Part shown: piece by piece, positions 44,096 to 52,950 of the stretch
Layout: each line of letters begins with the position of its first letter
Position numbering within the stretch: position 1 is the stretch's first letter
From: Hoylesella nanceiensis DSM 19126 = JCM 15639
GTDB taxonomy: Bacteria; Bacteroidota; Bacteroidia; Bacteroidales; Bacteroidaceae
DNA length: 64,000 nucleotides
Reading direction: 5' to 3'
NCBI RefSeq assembly: GCF_000379965.1
Contig: NZ_KB904328.1
Coordinates: 1-64,000 of the forward strand
Position numbers and translations under genes: made by a program
The notes under the pieces: model-generated
What the model was told of the DNA's origin: nothing
The model's database searches: none
The model's input: the letters and a program-made list of their open reading frames with translations, nothing else

Positions 44096-44260
44096 TTCGT
44101 TTATATGTTTTTATTGATTATTTTATTTATTGATTTGATCTCTATTTCATTAACAAATACGCAAATCTTGAGGCTTTATTGTGCCCAAGTGTATATTAAT
44201 TGTTGCACACCTATTTATATATCATCTTGCATTTAAAATGCTTTAGTGATTGATGTGTTC

Positions 44261-44307
44261 AAGGGAGAAAAGCTGTCTACTATGTTTTTCGACCTCTTTT
44301 CTCCCTT
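44261..44307 (-). terminator. Hairpin downstream of the GH20 gene
   Basis: AAGGGAGAAAAG / CTTTTCTCCCTT forms a perfect 12-bp stem with a 23-base loop, starting 45 bases after the stop at 44353. The T-run is poor. It would separate the GH20 transcript from nagB. Confidence 0.55.
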
Positions 44308-44352
44308 TCTTATACTGTCTTCAACGTATTTGTTTATACATTTCGTTGTTTA

Positions 44353-45996
44353 TTACTTTGTTAATGACCACTCTGGTTTAGCCTTTTTGTCTTTCCATAG
44401 ATGAGTTGCATAAACGTAATTATACAAATCATAGAAAGAAACGAAGCGTGTTAAGCGTTCTTTAAAGCCCTCATAGTTCTTTGGTTGAGTTGTCCATTGC
44501 ACCTCAGCGAGAGCCGCCATACGTGGAAGTATCTGATATTCTGCTATATCTTTACCTGCGATATATTCGGTCCAGAGGTTTGCTTGCACACCAAGAATGT
44601 GCTTTCTTACGCTATCTGGCAACACACTTGGAGTTGGATTATAGTTGTAAACATTTTCAACTGTAGACAAACCACCAATCAAACCCAACTTCTTTTCTTC
44701 CTTATCGTCTGCTTGATAGTAGTCGAAATAGGTGTGAGTGTTAGGAGTCATCACTACATCATGACCCTTTAACGCAGCTTGAATACCTGGTTCTGCACCA
44801 CGCCAGCTCATCACTGTTGCAGTAGTTGAAATCTTTCCTTCAAGAATTTCGTCCCAACCCATGATGCTATGTCCTTTTGAATTGAGGTATTTCTCAATGC
44901 GGTTGGTGAAATAACCTTGAAAATGTTTAGCGTCAACGCCTTCTTCTTTCATCTTCTTTTGGCACAAAGGACATTGTTCCCACGCCACTGTTGGAGCCTC
45001 ATCACCACCAATATGAATTACTTTTGATGGGAAGATGTCCATAATTTCATCGAGGACGTCTTGCACGAAGGTGAAAGTTTTTTCTTTACCTAAACACAAT
45101 ACATCTTGGAACACACCCCAAGAGCGTGCCACTTGATATGGACCTCCTGTACAACCCAATTCTGGATAGCAAGCAAGAGCAGCCTTTGTGTGACCAGGAA
45201 TATCAAATTCTGGAATCACAGTGATGTATCTTTGACGTGCATATTCTACTATTTCACGTGCTTGTTCTTGTGTATAATAACCGCCATAAGGCACTCCATC
45301 GAACACTCTATCATTGTGTCCAACTTGTGTTCCTCGACGAATTGAACCCTTTTGAGTTAACTCTGGGTATTTCTTTATTTCCAAACGCCAGCCTTGATCC
45401 TCTGTTAAATGCCAGTGAAACACGTTCATGTTGTGCATAGCCAACAAGTCGATGTAACGCTTAACGAATTCTAATGGGAAGAAGTGACGTGCACAATCGA
45501 GCATCATACCACGATAACCAAAGCGTGGAGCATCGTCGATTACAACTGGAGCAAGTTCTATTGAGCCTGCAACTGTAGTAATTGGCAACGACTTGCGCAA
45601 TGTTTGTACACCGTAGAATACGCCTTGTGCAGTTGCGCCTTTAATAACTACGCCTTTTGAGTTCACTACAATTGAATAGCCTTCGCTATTCTTTATTTTT
45701 GGATCGATTGCAAGAATGATAGACGATGTGCTCTTCTTTGAATCTACAGCAAGATTCAATTTACATGCGTCTGCAATATATTCTTTCAAGAATTGCGCAT
45801 TGCGTCTCATTTCCTCACTGTCATTTAAACTAACAATAGTTGTGCTTGCTGTTAGCATAAATGGCTTCGACTTAACTTGTTTGATTTCTTGTGGTTGAGG
45901 AACAACGTTATAGTTGGCAACCAATGTTTGTGCTAGCGACTGATAAGGTATCATCGCCAATAGACAAAAGGGGGTAAATAGCTTCTTAAAAGTCAT
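44353..45996 (-). CDS. GH20 beta-N-acetylhexosaminidase
   Basis: The 547-residue exo-enzyme removes terminal GlcNAc or GalNAc from glycans. It has a signal peptide (about 1-22, cut near Ser-Leu-Ala), a GH20b N-terminal domain (about 30-150) and a TIM barrel from about 155 opening with Tyr-Arg-Gly-Met-Met-Leu-Asp. The substrate-assisted catalytic pair is Asp332-Glu333 in His-Ile-Gly-Gly-Asp-Glu, and His-Trp-His-Leu-Thr-Glu-Asp-Gln (194-201) is also conserved. No lipobox, so it is probably periplasmic. With nagB and the kinase-like gene it forms a GlcNAc salvage cluster; host mucin or peptidoglycan fragments are plausible sources. Confidence 0.95.
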   Translation of the reverse strand: MTFKKLFTPFCLLAMIPYQSLAQTLVANYNVVPQPQEIKQVKSKPFMLTASTTIVSLNDSEEMRRNAQFLKEYIADACKLNLAVDSKKSTSSIILAIDPKIKNSEGYSIVVNSKGVVIKGATAQGVFYGVQTLRKSLPITTVAGSIELAPVVIDDAPRFGYRGMMLDCARHFFPLEFVKRYIDLLAMHNMNVFHWHLTEDQGWRLEIKKYPELTQKGSIRRGTQVGHNDRVFDGVPYGGYYTQEQAREIVEYARQRYITVIPEFDIPGHTKAALACYPELGCTGGPYQVARSWGVFQDVLCLGKEKTFTFVQDVLDEIMDIFPSKVIHIGGDEAPTVAWEQCPLCQKKMKEEGVDAKHFQGYFTNRIEKYLNSKGHSIMGWDEILEGKISTTATVMSWRGAEPGIQAALKGHDVVMTPNTHTYFDYYQADDKEEKKLGLIGGLSTVENVYNYNPTPSVLPDSVRKHILGVQANLWTEYIAGKDIAEYQILPRMAALAEVQWTTQPKNYEGFKERLTRFVSFYDLYNYVYATHLWKDKKAKPEWSLTK

Positions 45997-46023
45997 AGTT
46001 TTATGTTTGGTTTATTACTTTTA

Positions 46024-46031
46024 CAAATATA
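46024..46031 (-). promoter_or_regulatory. -7 promoter box for GH20
   Basis: TATATTTG on the minus strand matches TAnnTTTG, 27 bases before the GH20 start codon. No well-spaced -33 TTTG was found. Confidence 0.45.
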
Positions 46032-46582
46032 CTGTTTTTTTTCTATTCAACGCCCAACTCCCCATGAATTTATGGCTTTTTTCACAAAAAATCATCATAA
46101 ATGGGTAGCTCCTTTGCCCTCATAGGTCAACATTCGCCCTACCCTTATATTATTATATGTAGATTTCGTTACAACTTTCGCCTCATTAAAACATTTTTAA
46201 ACGATAACAAAAGAAAGACAATAGCTTGTTTTATATACAGCTATTTCTTGGGCAACACATTGATTGTGCGCTATTTTTGCAAAGGGTTGAAAAAGCAAGA
46301 ATTGAGGGTTCCACACAAAACCAAAACGTTAACAGAATTAAACAAGAAAGAGATTACAAAAGAAGCACAAAGAGATTTATTTTTATTCACAGAACAACTA
46401 TATTAAAACTGCATAACCAACGCAACCTCGCATCCTCTTTCTTGCAACCTTTCTACTTATTCTTTTTCTACTAAAACCCACTATTTCCTTAGTTTCCCAT
46501 AACTCTTCTACACCACAAACCCTTTATTTTTCGCAAATTCAATCATCGCCATTCACTTCTTTTCTTATATCTTTCTCATCGC

Positions 46583-46670
46583 AAAAGCTATGTTTTTACG
46601 CTGCAATAGCTATGTTTTTACCTTACAAACTCATTGCTTTTACAACTTAAAAACAATGCTTTCCCCATCC
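46583..46670 (+). repeat. 22-bp-period palindromic repeat, copy G (4 units)
   Basis: Units start at 46583, 46605, 46627 and 46649 (AAAAGCTATGTTTTT, AATAGCTATGTTTTT, AAACTCATTGCTTTT, AAAAACAATGCTTTC). It is more diverged than copies B, C and E but aligns in the same register without gaps. Like copy B it lies between divergent genes. Confidence 0.75.
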
Positions 46671-46855
46671 AAATTCACAACTTCTCCCACACCATTTCAC
46701 CACAACTCTCCAATAAATCCAATTAGTTAATATTAGTTATACCCTCTACATCTTTTGCAAATATTATTTAATTATACAGAAAACCACTTCTAACTCCCCT
46801 CAATAAAATTCGATTAAAGTGGGCTAAACTGCCGTTTTATCTCAAAAAAAATATG

Positions 46856-46863
46856 TAAGTTTG
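46856..46863 (+). promoter_or_regulatory. -7 promoter box for the hflX operon
   Basis: TAAGTTTG matches TAnnTTTG, 28 bases ahead of the hflX start codon. The -33 region is T-rich but lacks a clear TTTG. Confidence 0.5.
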
Positions 46864-46891
46864 CACATTATTATATAAAGCAAGCAGCTGA

Positions 46892-48142
46892 ATGAAAGAA
46901 TTTGTTATATCAGAAGTAAAAGCAGAAACTGCGGTTTTGGTTGGTTTAATAACCAAAGAGCAAGACGAAAATAAGACAAAAGAATATCTCGACGAGTTGG
47001 AATTCTTAGCAGATACAGCAGGAGCGATAACTGTTAAGCGATTTACTCAACGTGTTCAGGGCCCAAATTCGGTGACCTACGTGGGCAAAGGAAAGCTCGA
47101 AGAGATTAAAGAATATATCGTTGCAGAGGAAGAAGCTGAGCGGCCCATCGGTATGGTGATATTCGATGACGAGCTAAGTCCTAAACAAATGCGCAATATT
47201 GAGAACGAACTGCAAGTGAAAATACTTGATAGAACATCGCTTATTCTGGACATTTTCGCTATGAGAGCGCAAACAGCGAACTCTAAAACGCAAGTAGAGC
47301 TTGCCCAATATCGCTATATGTTGCCTCGATTGCAACGCCTTTGGACTCACTTAGAGCGTCAAGGTGGAGGCTCAGGAAGCGGTGGTGGAAAAGGTTCTGT
47401 GGGTCTTCGTGGACCTGGAGAGACTCAGTTGGAGATGGACCGACGCATCATTTTGCAACGCATTTCGCTATTAAAAGAGCGCTTAGTGGAGATTGATAAG
47501 CAGAAAGTTACACAGCGAAAGAATCGTGGAAGAATGATTCGTGTAGCACTTGTGGGCTACACTAACGTGGGAAAAAGTACGCTTATGAACTTACTTTCGA
47601 AAAGTGAAGTGTTCGCAGAGAATAAACTTTTCGCCACATTAGATACCACTGTGCGCAAGGTTGTCATTGAGAATCTACCTTTCTTGCTTGCCGACACGGT
47701 TGGATTTATTCGTAAGTTGCCAACCGACTTGGTAGATTCTTTTAAGTCAACTCTCGACGAAGTGCGTGAAGCCGACCTGCTTATGCATGTGGTGGACATA
47801 TCACATCCCGAATTTGAAGATCACATTCGTGTGGTGGAAAGTACGCTTAAAGACCTCGATGCTGCCGATAAGCCATCTATTATGATATTCAACAAAATCG
47901 ATAATTATCGTTGGGTGGAAAAAGAAGAGGACGACTTAACGCCTCAAGGCAAAGAAAATATATCGTTAGAAGAATTGGAACGCACTTGGATGGCACGTCT
48001 AAAAGATGATTGTGTGTTTATTTCTGCAAAGGAAAATACCAACATCAAAAAGCTAAGAGACGACCTTTATGCTCGTGTTAAACAGCTACATGTGCAAAAA
48101 TATCCCTACAACGACTTCTTATATAACATCGAAGACGAATGA
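46892..48142 (+). CDS. hflX: GTPase HflX
   Basis: The 416-residue ribosome-associated GTPase splits stalled or hibernating 70S ribosomes. The N-terminal HflX domain (about 1-150), a glycine-rich loop (158-175) with Gly-Pro-Gly-Glu-Thr-Gln-Leu-Glu, and a coiled segment (about 180-210) precede the G domain. Visible G motifs are G1 Gly-Tyr-Thr-Asn-Val-Gly-Lys-Ser-Thr (222-230), G2 Thr in Ala-Thr-Leu-Asp-Thr-Thr, G3 Asp-Thr-Val-Gly (268-271) and G4 Asn-Lys-Ile-Asp. Its stop overlaps the next start by four bases (ATGA), so it is translationally coupled to the DUF4954 gene. Confidence 0.97.
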   Translation: MKEFVISEVKAETAVLVGLITKEQDENKTKEYLDELEFLADTAGAITVKRFTQRVQGPNSVTYVGKGKLEEIKEYIVAEEEAERPIGMVIFDDELSPKQMRNIENELQVKILDRTSLILDIFAMRAQTANSKTQVELAQYRYMLPRLQRLWTHLERQGGGSGSGGGKGSVGLRGPGETQLEMDRRIILQRISLLKERLVEIDKQKVTQRKNRGRMIRVALVGYTNVGKSTLMNLLSKSEVFAENKLFATLDTTVRKVVIENLPFLLADTVGFIRKLPTDLVDSFKSTLDEVREADLLMHVVDISHPEFEDHIRVVESTLKDLDAADKPSIMIFNKIDNYRWVEKEEDDLTPQGKENISLEELERTWMARLKDDCVFISAKENTNIKKLRDDLYARVKQLHVQKYPYNDFLYNIEDE

Positions 48143-50001
48143 ACAGCGAATACAGACAACTAACAGAAAGTGAAATACTGACGTTAGAAGACCAAGGTTG
48201 TTATGCCCAAGATTGGAACAATGTGAAGGTGGCAGAAGATTTTTTGCCGCACTATGTCAAAAATGTTTCGTTCTATGGATATAACAATTTGGGTGTGTTT
48301 GAAAAAGACTTAGAAGTGACTAAGGGCTTTTTTAAGCATTCTGGAATATTTAATGCCACATTGAAAGATACCACAATTGGCGACAACTCGTTGATAGAAA
48401 AGATTGGAAACTATATCAACGACTACGAAATTGGTAGCGAAACGATTATCTCGAACACCTCAACTATCGAGACAACTGAGGGCGCAAGCTTTGGAGAAGG
48501 CAACATTATATCGGTGTTAAACGAAGTGGGTGATGGCAACATCATGCTCTTTAGCAAGCTAACAAGTCAAATAGCGGCTCTCTTTACCAAGTATTCTGAC
48601 AACCAAGAGTTTATTTCTGCACTTCGAAAGTTGGTGAAACTCGAGGTGGATAACGACCGCTTGCCTTGCGGAAGGATTGGTAATGGGGTGAAGATTGTCA
48701 ACACCACTGAAATAATTAATACGCACATCGATAACGATTGCGAGATAGTGGGTGCCTGTAGATTATCCGACTGTTCGATAAAGAGCAACAAGCACGCTAC
48801 AGTTTATATCGGTTCGGGTGTCATTTGCGAGAGTTCTATCATCTGTAGCAGCTCTTCTATCCTCAATAGTGCAAAGATTTCGAACTGCTTTGTGGGCGAA
48901 GCCTGCTGCATAACCAATGGATTTACAGCTGAAAGCAGTGTGTTTTTCGCTAATTGTCACATGGCAAACGGCGAGGCTTGTGCCGCTTTTTGCGGTCCTT
49001 TTACATCGAGTCACCACAAAAGCAGCTTGCTAATAGGTGGCATGTTCTCGTTCTATAACGCTGGTTCGGCAACGAACTTCAGTAATCATGCCTACAAAAT
49101 GGGACCTATCCACTATGGAACTTTAGAGCGAGGATGCAAAACTGCAAGTGGAGCTTACCTGCTTATGCCTGCTAAGATCGGCACTTTCTCGGTGTGTTTC
49201 GGTAAGTTAATGTATCATCCCGATACCCGTTCACTCCCCTTCTCTTATCTCATTGCCTACGGAGACATCATGTATTTGGTGCCAGGACGCAACATTACGA
49301 CGGTGGGTTTGTATCGAGATATTCGCAAATGGCCCAAAAGAGATATGCGACCACATGGCTCTCACAAGTCAATTGTTAACTTCGATTGGCTCAGTCCCTT
49401 CTCTGTTGCCGAGCTATTGCAGGGCAAACAGATATTAGAACGATTGAGAGAAGCATCGGGAAGTAGCGTTTCGAGCTATAACTATCACGAATATGTCATC
49501 AAAGAACCATCGCTTAAAAAGGGCATAAAGTATTATGATATCGCCTTAAGGATATTCATGGGGGCTGTACTTAAACGCCATTCGGTTGTTTATCCCACCA
49601 CGAATGCGGGCAAAGAGCATTGGAACGATTTGGCAGGATTATTGCTACCTGCAAGCGAAGAGTGTCGACTTGTTAACGAAGTGATCAACGGAAACATCGC
49701 AAGTATCGACGAACTGCTCGACAGCCTAACTGCCATTCACAACAACTATGGCGAATATCGCTGGACATACACTTATCATCTCATCTGCAAATACTATGGA
49801 GTAGACGAGATTAACAGTGACATTGAAGAGCAAGTGAAGCAAGATTATATCACTGCAAGGCGTGCTTGGATTGCAGAAATACGCAAAGATGCACAAAGAG
49901 AATATGAAATGGGAGATGTGGAAGACTGTGTTCTCACTTCATTCCTTGAGCAATTAGATCATGAAATTGATTTTGAAAACATTAAAATAGAAGATATATG
50001 A
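48139..50001 (+). CDS. DUF4954 protein (probable left-handed beta-helix)
   Basis: The 620-residue cytosolic protein matches the Bacteroidetes family DUF4954. Residues about 60-420 contain hexapeptide-like beta-helix repeats (for example Ser-Leu-Ile-Glu-Lys-Ile-Gly-Asn and a cysteine-rich run near 215-260), as in acyl- or nucleotidyl-sugar transferases. No signal peptide is seen. The biochemical role is not established. Both ends overlap neighbours by ATGA (hflX before, M16 peptidase after), so it belongs to a three-gene coupled operon. Confidence 0.88.
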   Translation: MNSEYRQLTESEILTLEDQGCYAQDWNNVKVAEDFLPHYVKNVSFYGYNNLGVFEKDLEVTKGFFKHSGIFNATLKDTTIGDNSLIEKIGNYINDYEIGSETIISNTSTIETTEGASFGEGNIISVLNEVGDGNIMLFSKLTSQIAALFTKYSDNQEFISALRKLVKLEVDNDRLPCGRIGNGVKIVNTTEIINTHIDNDCEIVGACRLSDCSIKSNKHATVYIGSGVICESSIICSSSSILNSAKISNCFVGEACCITNGFTAESSVFFANCHMANGEACAAFCGPFTSSHHKSSLLIGGMFSFYNAGSATNFSNHAYKMGPIHYGTLERGCKTASGAYLLMPAKIGTFSVCFGKLMYHPDTRSLPFSYLIAYGDIMYLVPGRNITTVGLYRDIRKWPKRDMRPHGSHKSIVNFDWLSPFSVAELLQGKQILERLREASGSSVSSYNYHEYVIKEPSLKKGIKYYDIALRIFMGAVLKRHSVVYPTTNAGKEHWNDLAGLLLPASEECRLVNEVINGNIASIDELLDSLTAIHNNYGEYRWTYTYHLICKYYGVDEINSDIEEQVKQDYITARRAWIAEIRKDAQREYEMGDVEDCVLTSFLEQLDHEIDFENIKIEDI

Positions 50002-52907
50002 GAATGAAAGGTTTATTGGTTACACTCTTTGTAATCATCTCTACCAGTGTGTTTGCAAAGGAATACACTTACAAAGAGGTTAAGGGCGACTTGACAAAGA
50101 CCCGTATCTATGAGCTAAAGAACGGATTAAAGGTGTATCTTTCGGTGAATAAAGATCAGCCAAGAATACAAACTTACATCGCAGTTCGCACGGGAAGTAA
50201 GAACGATCCCGCTGAAACTACTGGTCTTGCACACTACCTTGAACACCTAATGTTTAAGGGTACAAAACGCTTCGGAACTGCTAATATCATCAAAGAACAA
50301 CCCTACTTAGATGATATTCAACAAAGATACGAACGCTATCGCTTGCTAACCAATCCTCAAGAACGCAAGAAAGCGTATCAAGAAATTGACAGTGTGTCGC
50401 AAATTGCGGCTCAATATTTCATTCCAAATGAATACGATAAGCTCATGGCTTCTATCGGAGCAGATGGCACTAACGCCTTTACTAGCTACGACGTAACATG
50501 CTATGTGGAAGATATTCCATCGAATGAGGTGGACAACTGGGCGAAAATACAAGCCGATCGCTTTCAAAATATGGTGATAAGAGGCTTCCATACTGAGCTT
50601 GAAGCGGTGTATGAAGAATACAACATCGGCTTAAGTGACGACGGAAGAAAGCAATTTGACATGCTTTTAAGTAAGCTTTTCCCTAATCACCCCTATGGAA
50701 CTCAAACCACAATAGGTACACAAGAGCACCTAAAGAACCCTTCAATAGTAAACATAAAGAACTATTTTAAGAAATACTATGTACCTAACAACACTGCAAT
50801 TTGTATGTCGGGAGACTTCGATTACAATGAGGTGATGACCATTTTAGATAAGTATTTCTCTGAATGGAATGCTAATCAGCCTATTAAACCAGTGGAATTC
50901 CCTCAACAGCCACAGCTAACTCCACTTAAAAACAATATCGAAACGAGTGTAGTTGGATTGGAAGCTGAAAACATTCTCATGGGTTGGAGAGCTAAAGAAG
51001 CAGGCTCTTTCCAAGCAGATACATTGGAAGTGGTGGCTGAAATCTTGTCTAATTCAAAGGCAGGGCTAATGGATTTGAACCTAGAACAAAAGATGAAGTA
51101 CCTCGGTGGCGGTGCTTATTTCGTTGGATTTGCCGATCATAGCATCTTTGCAATGCAGGGAATGCCAAAAGAAGGACAATCACTTAACGACGTGAAGCTA
51201 TTGCTTTTGGGCGAAATAGAGAACCTAAAGAAAGGCAACTTCGCCTCTACTCTCCTTCCATCGGTTATCAATAACATGAAACTCAAATATTATAAATCGC
51301 TCGAAAGCAATCGCTCTCGAACCGATATGATGATGGATGCCTTTATAAATGGCACAAAATGGAGTGATGTTACACAAAAGATGAGCCGCATACAAGGTAT
51401 GACTAAGGAGCAAATTGTGGCCTTTGCTAACCGCTTTTTCAATGAGAAATATGTGGCAGTGTTAAAGAATCAGGGCGTAGATAGCAGTATTGTGAAAATC
51501 GAAAAGCCTGCTATTACTCCTATTCCACTTAACAGAGAGGCTCAAAGTGACTTCTTACAACAAGTGGTTAACGCTAAAGTTCAACCCATAGAGCCTAAGT
51601 TTGTAGACTTTAATAAGGACCTTACAAAAGGCAATACCGCACAAAATATGCCTGTGTTGTATGTAAAGAACAACGAAAATGGCTTGTTCACGCTTTCTTT
51701 GCGCTATCCTTTTGGAAGCAATGCAGATAAGAAATTGAGCGCAGCTGCAGACTATTTGAGCTACTTAGGCACCAATAAAATGTCAGCAGAACAGCTCAAA
51801 CAACGCTTTTACGAATTGGCTTGCGACTACAGTATCCATGTAGGTGACAAGGAAACATACATCACTATCAATGGATTGAACGAGAATATGCCTCAAGCTT
51901 TGGCTTTAGTAAAGAGCCTTTTAACCAACGCTAAGGTAGACAATGAAGCCTATCAAGAATTCGTTAACTTAACTATTAAGTCTCGAGAAGATAGTAAAGC
52001 AGAGCAACAAGCTAACTTTAAGACCCTAACAGCATACGGAAAGTATGGCGAATACAATGCTTCTAGAAACATTCTAAGTAACAATGACTTGAAAACCATT
52101 AAGCCTTCGGACTTAATTCAATCGCTAAAGAAACTCATCAACTATCGTCATACCTTACTATATTATGGAGTTGACGACCTAAACAAGGTGATTGCAACCG
52201 TAAACAAAGAGTTTAAAGGCACCAAGTTTACCGACGCTCCAAAGGGAATCGATTATGTATTGCAACCCACTAAGAGCAATTCTATCCTCCTTGCGCCTTA
52301 TGATGCAAAGAATATTTACATGATTCAATATCATAACAACAACGAGAAGTGGACTCCAGAGAATAGCGCTCTTATCGGAGTTTTCAACGAATACTTTGGC
52401 GGAAGCATGAATTCTGTAGTATTCCAAGAGCTTCGTGAGACCCGAGGTTTGGCGTATAGTGCATCGGCTTCGTATGTAACTCCAAGCAGAAAAGATGTTC
52501 CTGAATATGCACAAACATACATCATCTCTCAAAACGACAAGATGATTGATTGCATCAATGCCTTCAATAGCATTATAGATACTATTCCTCAAGCCCAAAT
52601 TGCATTTGATTTGGCTAAGCAAGCACTTAACAAACGCATTGCAACAACACGCACAACAAAATTCGGAATCATCTCTAAATATTTGGAATCAAAGGAACTT
52701 GGCATCGATTACGACATCAATCAACAAGTCTATAAAAATCTTCCAAGCATTCAATTAAAAGACATTGTAGACTTTGAAAAGAAGCGAATGGCTCACAAAC
52801 CCTACCTATATATAATATTAGGTGATGAAAAGAATCTTGATATTAAAGCCCTTGAGAAGATTGCCCCCATTAAAAGAGTGAGCACAGAACAAATCTTTGG
52901 CTATTAA
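49998..52907 (+). CDS. M16-family zinc peptidase (secreted, two-domain)
   Basis: The 969-residue protein has a signal peptide (about 1-20) and two M16 halves. The N-terminal half carries the inverted zinc motif His79-Tyr-Leu-Glu82-His83, and the third ligand is probably Glu207 in Glu-Leu-Glu-Ala-Val-Tyr-Glu-Glu, after an insertion of about 45 residues compared with pitrilysin. The C-terminal half (about 540-960) has the substrate-groove Arg-Glu-Thr-Arg-Gly-Leu-Ala-Tyr motif. It likely degrades peptides in the periplasm. It overlaps the DUF4954 gene by four bases and is followed by fumarase after 43 bases. Confidence 0.94.
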   Translation: MRMKGLLVTLFVIISTSVFAKEYTYKEVKGDLTKTRIYELKNGLKVYLSVNKDQPRIQTYIAVRTGSKNDPAETTGLAHYLEHLMFKGTKRFGTANIIKEQPYLDDIQQRYERYRLLTNPQERKKAYQEIDSVSQIAAQYFIPNEYDKLMASIGADGTNAFTSYDVTCYVEDIPSNEVDNWAKIQADRFQNMVIRGFHTELEAVYEEYNIGLSDDGRKQFDMLLSKLFPNHPYGTQTTIGTQEHLKNPSIVNIKNYFKKYYVPNNTAICMSGDFDYNEVMTILDKYFSEWNANQPIKPVEFPQQPQLTPLKNNIETSVVGLEAENILMGWRAKEAGSFQADTLEVVAEILSNSKAGLMDLNLEQKMKYLGGGAYFVGFADHSIFAMQGMPKEGQSLNDVKLLLLGEIENLKKGNFASTLLPSVINNMKLKYYKSLESNRSRTDMMMDAFINGTKWSDVTQKMSRIQGMTKEQIVAFANRFFNEKYVAVLKNQGVDSSIVKIEKPAITPIPLNREAQSDFLQQVVNAKVQPIEPKFVDFNKDLTKGNTAQNMPVLYVKNNENGLFTLSLRYPFGSNADKKLSAAADYLSYLGTNKMSAEQLKQRFYELACDYSIHVGDKETYITINGLNENMPQALALVKSLLTNAKVDNEAYQEFVNLTIKSREDSKAEQQANFKTLTAYGKYGEYNASRNILSNNDLKTIKPSDLIQSLKKLINYRHTLLYYGVDDLNKVIATVNKEFKGTKFTDAPKGIDYVLQPTKSNSILLAPYDAKNIYMIQYHNNNEKWTPENSALIGVFNEYFGGSMNSVVFQELRETRGLAYSASASYVTPSRKDVPEYAQTYIISQNDKMIDCINAFNSIIDTIPQAQIAFDLAKQALNKRIATTRTTKFGIISKYLESKELGIDYDINQQVYKNLPSIQLKDIVDFEKKRMAHKPYLYIILGDEKNLDIKALEKIAPIKRVSTEQIFGY

Positions 52908-52950
52908 AGAGCAAAAAAAATGAAAATCAATATATAACAAACAAAACATT

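Larger units (their letters stand above)
45997..46891. other. Long divergent intergenic region between GH20 and hflX
   Basis: The 895 bases include a TAnnTTTG box for GH20 (46024-46031, minus), repeat copy G (46583-46670) and the hflX -7 box (46856-46863). Open frames of 82-101 codons around 46101-46474 have no recognisable protein and poor composition, so I do not call them genes. The middle (46100-46560) is unexplained. Confidence 0.6.

Noticed and set aside
44096-44352. tRNA or small RNA gene between nagB and GH20
   Set aside because: No T-loop (GTTCRANNC) or cloverleaf can be drawn; the only structure is the GH20 hairpin at 44261-44307.
46101-46474. Overlapping plus-strand open frames of 101 and 82 codons
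   Set aside because: They overlap in different frames, lack recognisable domains or a good promoter, and have composition typical of AT-rich non-coding DNA.
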